Shown here: piece after piece, positions 26,204 to 34,171 of the stretch
Layout: every line of letters begins with the position of its first letter
Numbering within the stretch: position 1 is the first letter of the stretch
Source: Bin25 sp965221765
Lineage (GTDB): Bacteria; Bacteroidota; Bacteroidia; Flavobacteriales; Flavobacteriaceae
NCBI GenBank assembly: GCA_965221765.1
Contig: OZ244911.1
Span: forward strand, 496,001-560,000
DNA: 64,000 bases
Reading direction: 5' to 3'
The notes under the pieces: generated by a model
The model's input: the letters and a program-made list of their open reading frames with translations, nothing else
Databases searched by the model: none
What the model was told of the DNA's origin: nothing
Translations under genes and position numbers: made by a program

Positions 26204-28005
26204 GATATGGCTATTTTTTTAAAACTTCGATAATCGATTCTTGGATACTTTCGTATTAATTCAAAAATCAAAAGACATTTATCTCTCGGAAGTTTATTTT
26301 CTAAACAACCCTTTTTTTGTAATATATACCAGTTGTATAATTTAACTCCAGGTCCCGTTACTTTGCTTGGTGCAGGAAAATGGTTGTGTTTTTCTAAATA
26401 GGAAACCAATCGACTGAATACATCATACCAATCTTCTCGTTTTATGGGGGAGTCGAGTTCCAATACTTCATACCTCTTGGAATAAACTTTGTTTTCTAAT
26501 CCTACATAGCCTCCCTTATAAAATACAAATGGATTGGGAGATTTCAATCTTAGATTCGTACTAATGCTACTGAGGGTGGTGTTTGGTCTATATTGCACGA
26601 CAAACTGAACGATTTGCTTGATTTTTATAGGTTCAGAATATTCTTGTAAATATTGGGTTACAATTTCACGAATAGTCCCTCCTTTAAAGTTTTCTAGTTT
26701 TCCCTCCCATTTTTGAAGTGCAAAAACACTCGATCTTCCAATCGGAATAAATCCATAGGCTCTTTTTAAACTCGATCGAATCTGCCCTATTTTAAATTCT
26801 CTTTGGGGATAAAGTTTATTCAATTCATCTTTGATTTCTTGAACATGCGCTGGACGACCAATGGCTTCTAACGCTTTGCTACAAAATTCATGATGTAACA
26901 TGAATGAATTTCTTTTAATCACTAATGCTCCATTATCGATACTAATGGCTTCAAATTCTTTGAGAAATATCTTTTTTACTAACTGATAAATCGTTTGGGA
27001 TTTAATCAAATTATAGGATCGAATAAATCGATCAACAAAAGAGATAAAATTTATTTTTTTATCGACGGCATGCCTTTTGATTACTTCGTGGTGTAGAGTA
27101 TCCATCATTGAAGTAAAATCGACACACTGAACTATCAAATTCTGAATCAAATAAATATTTTTCCAATTATGACGTTTTCTTGATTTAGAAACTCGAAACT
27201 TAAAAACATCGTAAAATTCACCAACCATTTCCACTTTGTGACTCAAACAATATCCTAAAATGACTTGAATAAAATGATGGCTGAATTTGGTATCGTTTTT
27301 TTGATTGATTTTAAAATATTGTTGGGGGGTCAATTTAATCATTGGAGCATCTGTATCAATACCATACTTTGACTGCAAATCTTCTTCTAGCTTCTTTAGC
27401 ACAGACAAACCGTATTTTAAATTTTCTTGAAAACTAAGCTTTAGTTGCCGCACTCTTTCTTTTGTCAGATTGAATTTATTGGTTAACTCATCTAGATGAA
27501 TATTCTCCTTAGTACTAGAATAAATCTTAAATGACCCCAAATACACCTGTTGTTTAACAGCATCAAACATCAGTTTGTTTTCCAATAGGTATTCCACAAT
27601 TTTAAAGACAGAATCCATTAATCGTGTTTCGAGTGGGAAGTCATGATTTTTAAATGCTAAGCACAAAATGAACCTATTTCTATGAGCTTTGATAAGTTCT
27701 TGATCTTTCAGTTTATAAATCCAAGTTAAAAACTGCTCATAAGATTCTAAAAATGATATTAGTTTTGGAGCCGTACTCTTTCCTACATTTTTAATTGAAC
27801 TCATCTCTAGACGTTCCGATGGAAGACAACAAAAGATTATATTTCTGACTGAAAAATCATTTCCAACAATGTTTTTAAATGCATTTTGGGTTCTTTTATC
27901 CAACTGTTTTAATTCAAATTGAATATAGTACTGCATGACTTGCTCTTGCAATTGATTCAATTCAAGCGTCAGTAATTCGACGGATGATAGTTTTTTGTTT
28001 TTCAT
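26200..28005 (-). CDS. multi-domain putative DNA-binding protein (HhH, sigma-4-like HTH, HARE-HTH, helicase-associated-like end)
   Basis: 601 residues, no signal or membrane segment. Regions in order: a helix-hairpin-like SSIKNVGKSTAPKL (67-90), like the RNA polymerase alpha C-terminal domain; an HTH resembling sigma region 4 (LTNKFNLTKERVRQL, 174-188); and a HARE-HTH-like winged helix (ALEAIGRPAHVQEIKDEL...IRSSLKRA, ~375-434). A second winged-helix-like unit follows (~443-509), then a C-terminal segment (YDVFSRLVSYLEKHNHFPAP, ~527-546) like helicase-associated repeats. The combination suggests a transcription- or chromatin-linked role, but function is unknown. Convergent with trpS. Confidence 0.75.
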   Translation of the reverse strand: MKNKKLSSVELLTLELNQLQEQVMQYYIQFELKQLDKRTQNAFKNIVGNDFSVRNIIFCCLPSERLEMSSIKNVGKSTAPKLISFLESYEQFLTWIYKLKDQELIKAHRNRFILCLAFKNHDFPLETRLMDSVFKIVEYLLENKLMFDAVKQQVYLGSFKIYSSTKENIHLDELTNKFNLTKERVRQLKLSFQENLKYGLSVLKKLEEDLQSKYGIDTDAPMIKLTPQQYFKINQKNDTKFSHHFIQVILGYCLSHKVEMVGEFYDVFKFRVSKSRKRHNWKNIYLIQNLIVQCVDFTSMMDTLHHEVIKRHAVDKKINFISFVDRFIRSYNLIKSQTIYQLVKKIFLKEFEAISIDNGALVIKRNSFMLHHEFCSKALEAIGRPAHVQEIKDELNKLYPQREFKIGQIRSSLKRAYGFIPIGRSSVFALQKWEGKLENFKGGTIREIVTQYLQEYSEPIKIKQIVQFVVQYRPNTTLSSISTNLRLKSPNPFVFYKGGYVGLENKVYSKRYEVLELDSPIKREDWYDVFSRLVSYLEKHNHFPAPSKVTGPGVKLYNWYILQKKGCLENKLPRDKCLLIFELIRKYPRIDYRSFKKIAIS

Positions 28006-28460
28006 TTACTGTTTAAAAAACTAGAATGAAAATGAAATTTCTTCTCTACCAAGTAGTATTAAATGTACCAAAGTCGTGTAATTGGATTCAAAAGTAATTC
28101 AATCCTTTAGTGAATATTACATAAATAAATTATTTAACACTTTATTAACATAATTTATTTAATCCTTGTTTTAGTCCCTATATTTTCATATATTATGATG
28201 CCTAATCCATAAATGGCAAGGGGGTTGTTGGATTACTTTGAGACACTGAGCTAGCAAAAAGATTAAGTTCACGAATACTAATTTATGTTCTGTATTCTTT
28301 TGCACTTGATTTTACTTTCATTGTTTATAAATGAAATGAATACACTATGAAACGCAAAGCCCCTATTTCCTCACGTTGAAAAATAATTTAAAACACAAAT
28401 TAGTGTACGATAAGAGTGTGATCAAAAAATGATTGAAATCCACCAACTCTGGTAAAAATT
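28006..28460. other. intergenic region, 455 bp
   Basis: AT-rich, with no ORF above about 30 codons that looks coding. Read on the minus strand, TTTG then 21 bp then TACATTTA (around 28061-28093) could be the promoter of the 601-residue gene. The part nearest rng shows no strong hairpin. Confidence 0.3.
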
Positions 28461-30011
28461 TCATGGTGTCAATTCGCTCTGATTTTGATCAAAAAATTTA
28501 AAATCTAAATACTGAAATCGTTCTCTAGCGATGATTCTTATCCATTTTCCAAATTGAAAAAACCATTTAGTTCTCAATGATGGAAATCCCTTTTTTAGGT
28601 AGGCAGCCACAATCGGGTCTACATGGAGATATACTGATTTTCTTTTATTGGATGAATTACCAATCACTTTTTTTAATGTTTGAGAAATATCACTGATGAT
28701 TAAAACTGGGGCCATGATCCTATTTTGAGAAACATCACTTGATGAAGAGTCTAAGGATTTATGTACTCTAATTCGTTGACGTGAAATTTGAACCAACCCC
28801 AATTTGGTGGGAGGATAAATTCGATGTTTAGCGACATCATTTTTCATTTCTTGATTTAACTTTTCAATGAGCTGATGACGCTCTGATGATTTTTTTAAAT
28901 CGATAAAATCAATGATGATAATTCCTCCTAAATCACGCAACCGTATTTGTCGAGCAATTTCTTCGGTAGCAATCATATTGACTCCAAATGCTGTTTCAGA
29001 TTCGCTATTGGATTTATTATAGTGTCTTCCACTATTAACATCAATTACATGAAGTGCTTCGGTGGATTCAATGGTTAAATACCCTCCATTTTTAGTATTT
29101 ACTGTTTTTCCAAAAACAGAATTTATTTGCTTATTAATCTTGAAATATTCAAAGATTGGACTGGGTTTGTGATGGTATTTTAGTATTTGTTTTTTTTGAG
29201 GAGCTATTGTTTTAAGATAACTTGAAATAGTTTCATAATGAGCAATATCATCAACCCAAATAGAAGAAAACTCATCATTATATCGGTCTCGAATAATCGC
29301 TAAGGTTTTGTCTATTTCACTGAGCAATTTTTCAGGTTTTCCATTATTCTTTTTGATTTTATTTATCAACAACTTCCAACGCTCTATACAGATATTCAAA
29401 TCTTGTTCAATGCTCTGATGAGATTGTCCGATGGCACTAGTTCTGACAATAATACCAAAATTTTTAGGCTTGATTTGAAGCAAGAACTTGGTGAGCTTAT
29501 TTTTATCAGCACGCGATCTGATTTTTTGTGAAAAAGATATCCGATTAGATACCGGGAGTAAAACAACATATCTACCAGCAATAGAAATTTCTCCTGAAAG
29601 GCGGGGCCCCTTAGAAGAAATCGGTTCCTTAATCACTTGGACAAGCAACCGATCAGAACGATTGATAACCTGAGAAATATTCCCTTCTTTGTTAAGGGTT
29701 TTATTTAGTTTTGGAAGATGTAATCCATTTTTCCATTTTTTTTTAGTGATTAGTTGTTTGACAAGATGATTATAACTTGGAAATTCAATTCCCAAATCAC
29801 GATAGGGTAGAAATCCTGTTTTGGGTTGATTGAGTTCTATAAATGCTGCATTTAAGCCACTAGCAACTTTTGTAACCCGTCCAATAAAAATATCATTAAC
29901 ACAAACCGAATATTCATTTTCTTCTCGATGCAATTCTGCAAGTTTGCCATCTTCTAAAAGAGCAATTTCTAGATTAGAAGATTTTGATCGAATAAATAAT
30001 TCTTTTTTCAA
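28461..30011 (-). CDS. rng: ribonuclease E/G family endoribonuclease
   Basis: 516 residues, RNase G length without the long RNase E tail. An S1-like domain is near 35-130 (VNDIFIGRVTKVASGLNAAF, then IELNQPKTGFLPYRDLG). The catalytic region has LHVIDVNSGRH and GGIIIIDFIDLKK, supplying the magnesium-binding aspartates. It processes 5S and 16S rRNA precursors and decays mRNA in single-stranded AU-rich sites. It lies downstream of HU and the 30-residue basic protein, the standard Bacteroidota order. Confidence 0.93.
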   Translation of the reverse strand: MKKELFIRSKSSNLEIALLEDGKLAELHREENEYSVCVNDIFIGRVTKVASGLNAAFIELNQPKTGFLPYRDLGIEFPSYNHLVKQLITKKKWKNGLHLPKLNKTLNKEGNISQVINRSDRLLVQVIKEPISSKGPRLSGEISIAGRYVVLLPVSNRISFSQKIRSRADKNKLTKFLLQIKPKNFGIIVRTSAIGQSHQSIEQDLNICIERWKLLINKIKKNNGKPEKLLSEIDKTLAIIRDRYNDEFSSIWVDDIAHYETISSYLKTIAPQKKQILKYHHKPSPIFEYFKINKQINSVFGKTVNTKNGGYLTIESTEALHVIDVNSGRHYNKSNSESETAFGVNMIATEEIARQIRLRDLGGIIIIDFIDLKKSSERHQLIEKLNQEMKNDVAKHRIYPPTKLGLVQISRQRIRVHKSLDSSSSDVSQNRIMAPVLIISDISQTLKKVIGNSSNKRKSVYLHVDPIVAAYLKKGFPSLRTKWFFQFGKWIRIIARERFQYLDFKFFDQNQSELTP

Positions 30012-30169
30012 AGCCTTAAATTCTTAAATCAAAACATATTAGTTTTTGATCAATTAAGAAAAACAGAATACACCCTCCCGGTCAAATGGCATCAGTTGGA
30101 CTAATTATGGGAGAACTTTTAGCATTATGCATATTTCAAATTAAATGAGACCTAATTTGAATTCCCATA

Positions 30170-30262
30170 TTATTTCTTTTTTTTATGCCGGTTGGCTCTT
30201 CTCCTTTTTTTTCGCTTGTGGGTTGCCACTTTATGACGCTTTCTCTTCTTACCGCTTGGCAT
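30170..30262 (-). CDS. 30-aa lysine/arginine-rich protein conserved between HU and rng
   Basis: ATG at 30262, stop TAA at 30170-30172. The peptide begins MPSGKKRKRHKVATHKRK and is over half Lys/Arg, ending in NRHKKKK. Near-identical short ORFs sit at this position in other Bacteroidota and are usually annotated as hypothetical or ribosomal/histone-like. Its size and charge suggest rRNA binding, which is inference. It is too short for many gene callers. Confidence 0.8.
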   Translation of the reverse strand: MPSGKKRKRHKVATHKRKKRRRANRHKKKK

Positions 30263-30279
30263 AGATTATAAAATTTGAA

Positions 30280-30573
30280 TTAAAGTGTGTGTTTTAATTT
30301 AGATTGGACCCCTAGAGAAAAAACCCTAGCAGGTTTGAATGTTGGGACGTGTCTTTTAGGAATGAGAATAGGTTCTTTTTTGGTAATATTTCTTCCAATT
30401 TTAGCAGCTTTTTTTTTGACGACAAAACTTCCAAATCCCCGCAAATAAACATTTTCTCCTCGCTCCATTGAACCTTTGATTTCAAACATGAACTTCTCAA
30501 TAATTATTTTTACATCGACTTTATCAACTCCTAACTCTTTCGATATATTAGTTACAATGTCAATTTTTGTCAT
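30280..30573 (-). CDS. HU/IHF family DNA-binding protein
   Basis: 97 residues from the ATG at 30573 (MTKIDIVTNISKELGVDK). An upstream ATG at 30624 would add a hydrophobic stretch atypical of HU and is rejected. The body contains the HU signature GENVYLRGFGSFVVKKKAAK followed by GRNITKKEPI and the DNA-binding arm PKRHVPTFKPA. It bends DNA as a dimer and helps compact the nucleoid. Divergent from mutY with an 80-bp gap. Confidence 0.92.
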   Translation of the reverse strand: MTKIDIVTNISKELGVDKVDVKIIIEKFMFEIKGSMERGENVYLRGFGSFVVKKKAAKIGRNITKKEPILIPKRHVPTFKPARVFSLGVQSKLKHTL

Positions 30574-30652
30574 GTTCTTAGGTTTCAATGGAAGGCAAAT
30601 ATAAATAAATAGCAAAAGTGACACATCAAATTTTGATTTTTGAAATCATGTA

Positions 30653-31720
30653 ATGGGAACTCATGCGCATTTTACCGAAAATATAATTCATTGGTATCAA
30701 CTGAATTACCGAGATTTACCTTGGCGAAAAAACCCAAATCCCTATTTGATTTGGGTTTCTGAAATCATACTACAACAAACTCAAGTTCGACAAGGCATCC
30801 CTTTTTATGAAAAATTCGTAAATCATTTTCCAAGCATTAAACAATTAGCTGATGCATCTCAGCAAGATGTATTAGAACTATGGCAAGGATTAGGATATTA
30901 TCAACGGGCAATCAATCTTCATAAAACAGCCCAAATTATTTTGAATAGTTATGATGGTATTTTCCCCTCCAACTATAAACAACTCACTGATCTTCCGGGT
31001 ATTGGAGATTATACGGCTAGTGCTATTTTATCTATTTGTTTTCGAAAACCCTTTGGCGTTGTCGATGGAAACGTCTATCGATTTTTTGCAAGGTACTTTG
31101 GAATTGATATTCCACTCGGTAGTTCGATAGCATTTAAAACCTTTAAAGATTTATCCAATCAATTTCTCGATTTAGATTCCCCCGGATTGTATAATCAAGC
31201 CATCATGGAATATGGGGCTTTGGTTTGTACCTATCAAAATCCAAAGTGTCTTAACTGTATATTTCAAGAGAAATGCTATGCCTTTCATCAAAATAAAATC
31301 CACCAGTTACCGGTAAAAAAGTCCAAAAACACTATTAAAAACCGGTTTTTTAATTATCTCGTTATTAAAACCCCTCAAGGGCAATATGTTCTTGAAAAAA
31401 GAAAAACCAACGATATTTGGCCTAGTTTATATCAATTTCCATTGATAGAATCAAATTCAGAATTAAAAACCGCTCATCAACTCATTGCTGAAATGGGGTC
31501 ACTGAAATCTGCCATTACCATGAAGACTACAATTGAAAAATGGAATCAAAGATCCATCATTCATCCATTGAGCCATCAAAAATTATTTATCATATTTTGG
31601 ATTATTCATGATCTCCATACAACTTTTGATGAGACCTATTGGATTAAACAATTATCGGCTAAACCCTTTCCTATTGTTTTAAGTAACTTCGTAAAAAAAT
31701 TCTTTATGAAGACTTTATAA
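30653..31720 (+). CDS. mutY: A/G-specific adenine glycosylase
   Basis: 355 residues. The HhH-GPD domain has the catalytic glutamate in SEIILQQTQV, the HhH LTDLPGIGDYTASAI, and the catalytic aspartate in GVVDGNVYR. The [4Fe-4S] cluster cysteines are in CTYQNPKCLNCIFQEKC. A C-terminal NUDIX-like part recognises 8-oxoG. It removes adenine mispaired with 8-oxoguanine. It heads the usual flavobacterial mutY-gldE-gldD cluster; ssb, often between mutY and gldE, is absent here. Confidence 0.96.
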   Translation: MGTHAHFTENIIHWYQLNYRDLPWRKNPNPYLIWVSEIILQQTQVRQGIPFYEKFVNHFPSIKQLADASQQDVLELWQGLGYYQRAINLHKTAQIILNSYDGIFPSNYKQLTDLPGIGDYTASAILSICFRKPFGVVDGNVYRFFARYFGIDIPLGSSIAFKTFKDLSNQFLDLDSPGLYNQAIMEYGALVCTYQNPKCLNCIFQEKCYAFHQNKIHQLPVKKSKNTIKNRFFNYLVIKTPQGQYVLEKRKTNDIWPSLYQFPLIESNSELKTAHQLIAEMGSLKSAITMKTTIEKWNQRSIIHPLSHQKLFIIFWIIHDLHTTFDETYWIKQLSAKPFPIVLSNFVKKFFMKTL

Positions 31721-31786
31721 TATTTGGTATTGTTGAGTCCTCCCATTTTTCTTCACGACATTCAGCGTTGAATTTAGCTTAACCTC

Positions 31787-33058
31787 TTGACAGAATTTCC
31801 AGTTTTTGCTCCAATTATCACATTTGTTTTATTGATTTGCACCGGTTTGATATCCGGATCTGAAGTCGCTTTTTTTTCATTGAATATTAAACTCATTGAA
31901 CAACAACATAAAAATCAAAAATTTATTGGACGACTAAAAAGATTATTATCCAACCCTCGAAAATTACTCGCTACCATCTTAATCACTAATAATTTTCTCA
32001 ATATTGGCATTGTATTGTTGTTTGCTTATCTGTTTCAGTTTATTCATCTAGGCGATTTAGCAGCCGTATTGGTATTTCTTATTGAAGTGGTTGTAATCAC
32101 TAGTTTCTTGCTGATTTTTGCTGAAATCCTGCCAAAAACCTTCGCCAATCGCAATCCATTATTATTTGCAAGATTTGTGTTGATTCCCTTAGATTTTATC
32201 GATCGTTATGTCGTTTATGCGATTTCTAAACCCATGAGTTTATTTGGTTCGTATTTTGAACAAAAATTTGGGAATCGAACGCAAACTTTTTCACTAGATA
32301 AAGTTTCAGAAGCACTATCTCTCACTCGAGATGAAGAAACTTCTGAAGAGGAACAAAAAATTTTAAAGGGAATCCTCAATTTCGGAAATATTGAAGCCAA
32401 ACAAATCATGTGCCCTCGAGTCGAAATATCATCTATCGACTGGAATATGTCAACCTCAAAAGTCATCGATCAAATTGCCAATAGTAACTATTCACGAATT
32501 CCAGTACAAAAAGAAAATCTCGATGAGATTAAAGGGATTCTCTATATCAAGGATTTACTCTCCCATGTCAATGAACCACACTTTAATTGGCAAGAGGTAT
32601 TGAGACCTCCTTACTATGTTCCTGAAAATAAAAAACTAGATGATCTTCTGATCAGCTTTAAAAAAGAAAAAATTCATATGGCCATTTTAGTTGACGAATA
32701 TGGTGGCACTTCTGGTCTAATTACCCTTGAAGATATTTTAGAACAAGTGGTGGGAGATATTCACGATGAACATGATGAGAAAATAAAATTACAGTACAAA
32801 AAAATTGATGAAGCCAACTATCAATTTGATGCTAAAATCAATTTGATGGATTTTTTTAAAGTCATTGGGCCTAAACGAATCAATGTATTTAATCCCGTCA
32901 TTGGAGATGCGGAATCCCTTGGAGGATTAATATTAGAAATTAATAAAGAATTTCCTTTGGTTGGCACCGAAATTGAGTTCAAACAATATAAATTCACCAT
33001 AGAAAAAATAGTAGATAATCGAATCTCTCAAGTTGGTATAAGCATCCCCATCAATTAG
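31787..33058 (+). CDS. gldE: gliding motility-associated protein GldE (DUF21/CBS/CorC)
   Basis: 423 residues from a TTG start; no ATG is near. An N-terminal DUF21 membrane domain with about four helices (~5-150) is followed by a CBS pair (~200-330; IMCPRVEISSIDW, AILVDEYGGTSGLITLEDIL) and a CorC/HlyC C-terminal domain (~340-420). Members resemble magnesium/cobalt efflux proteins, and in flavobacteria GldE supports gliding together with GldD. It is 5 bp upstream of gldD and so in the same operon. Confidence 0.88.
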   Translation: MTEFPVFAPIITFVLLICTGLISGSEVAFFSLNIKLIEQQHKNQKFIGRLKRLLSNPRKLLATILITNNFLNIGIVLLFAYLFQFIHLGDLAAVLVFLIEVVVITSFLLIFAEILPKTFANRNPLLFARFVLIPLDFIDRYVVYAISKPMSLFGSYFEQKFGNRTQTFSLDKVSEALSLTRDEETSEEEQKILKGILNFGNIEAKQIMCPRVEISSIDWNMSTSKVIDQIANSNYSRIPVQKENLDEIKGILYIKDLLSHVNEPHFNWQEVLRPPYYVPENKKLDDLLISFKKEKIHMAILVDEYGGTSGLITLEDILEQVVGDIHDEHDEKIKLQYKKIDEANYQFDAKINLMDFFKVIGPKRINVFNPVIGDAESLGGLILEINKEFPLVGTEIEFKQYKFTIEKIVDNRISQVGISIPIN

Positions 33059-33063
33059 TTTCA

Positions 33064-33624
33064 ATGAAGTTAGTCATTAGGTTCGTTGGATTCACCGTAT
33101 TGTTTGTTTGTTTTTTCAATTGTAGGCAGGCGAGACTTCCTAAACCAAAAGGATATTTAGCCTTAGAATATCCCAAACCGATCTACCATTCATTGGATGG
33201 ATTACTGAATTATTCGTTTGATTATAATACCATCGCCCAACCCATTATATCGCCTCATGAATCATTACGGATTTATTATCCATTGATGAAAGCAACAATT
33301 TATATCAATTATAGAAAAATTAAAAATAATCTAGATTCATTATTGTACGATGCGTATTTAGTGCCCTATCGCCACTTGAATAAAGCTGAAGAGATTCCTG
33401 AAAAGGTATTTATCAATCACCACCGAAGGGTTTATGGTCAACTATTTAGTATTATCGGCAATGCCGCCTCTCAACAACAGTTTTTTCTCACCGATAGCCT
33501 CCATCATTTCATATTGGGAAGTCTTTACTTTTATGCTCATCCCAACTATGATTCTATCTATCCAGCAGTAAAGTATATCGAAAAAGATATCATCAGAATA
33601 ATAGAATCATTCCAATGGAATTAA
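33064..33624 (+). CDS. gldD: gliding motility lipoprotein GldD
   Basis: 186 residues with a lipoprotein signal (VLFVCFFNC, cysteine at about residue 20). The mature start RQARLPKPKGYLALEYPKPIY is characteristic of GldD, as are KATIYINYRKI and NAASQQQFFLTDS. GldD is needed for gliding and for stability of the motility machinery in flavobacteria. It is co-transcribed with gldE. Its presence does not prove motility, since the rest of the machinery is outside the window. Confidence 0.9.
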   Translation: MKLVIRFVGFTVLFVCFFNCRQARLPKPKGYLALEYPKPIYHSLDGLLNYSFDYNTIAQPIISPHESLRIYYPLMKATIYINYRKIKNNLDSLLYDAYLVPYRHLNKAEEIPEKVFINHHRRVYGQLFSIIGNAASQQQFFLTDSLHHFILGSLYFYAHPNYDSIYPAVKYIEKDIIRIIESFQWN

Positions 33625-33632
33625 ACTTTTCT

Positions 33633-34001
33633 TTATTGGTCAATATTCCAATCGATCACTTTAAATCGAGATTCTAAATCTTCTACTGTTTTAATAAAAT
33701 CTAGTAGCTCTGCCAATTTGGAATCAAAAGAAATTGATGCCACTTTGGTTTCAAAGTTGACTTGAGCACTTGACACTCCATTTAATTCATTGAGTTGGTT
33801 TTCAATGACTTTGGCACATCCTATTTCACAAACCATACCATCAATAGTCAAAAAAGCCAATGCATTGGCTTGGACTGGCTCTGAAGGGTTTTCATTATCA
33901 AGGGTGACGATTGGAGGGTTTGAAGTGTTTTTGCAAGCACTGACTACTACGATTAGAAAAAGTATCCATAATGCTGTTGAAAAAAACGATTTAATTCTCA
34001 T
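33633..34001 (-). CDS. lipoprotein with a heavy-metal-associated (HMA-like) domain
   Basis: 122 residues from the ATG at 34001; two upstream ATGs (34016, 34040) only lengthen the n-region. Lipobox VVVSAC. The C-terminal domain has the HMA pattern LTIDGMVCEIGCAKVIENQL, with metal-binding cysteines in MVCEIGC, then VSSAQVNFETKVASI. It probably binds a metal ion, or transfers it, in the periplasm. Convergent with gldD (8 bp apart). Confidence 0.8.
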   Translation of the reverse strand: MRIKSFFSTALWILFLIVVVSACKNTSNPPIVTLDNENPSEPVQANALAFLTIDGMVCEIGCAKVIENQLNELNGVSSAQVNFETKVASISFDSKLAELLDFIKTVEDLESRFKVIDWNIDQ

Positions 34002-34171
34002 GATTCTTAGATGCATTACAATTTTGTATTTAGCAATCATATGTTAATATAAATATTTCAAACTCAAAACTCTATAAAAGCATGCTTCAACTCTAAGGAC
34101 TAAAGCATGGTATTCATTTTATTATGAACCTCTTTTTTAATGATACGTATTACAAATTGAAGGATTAGAAC

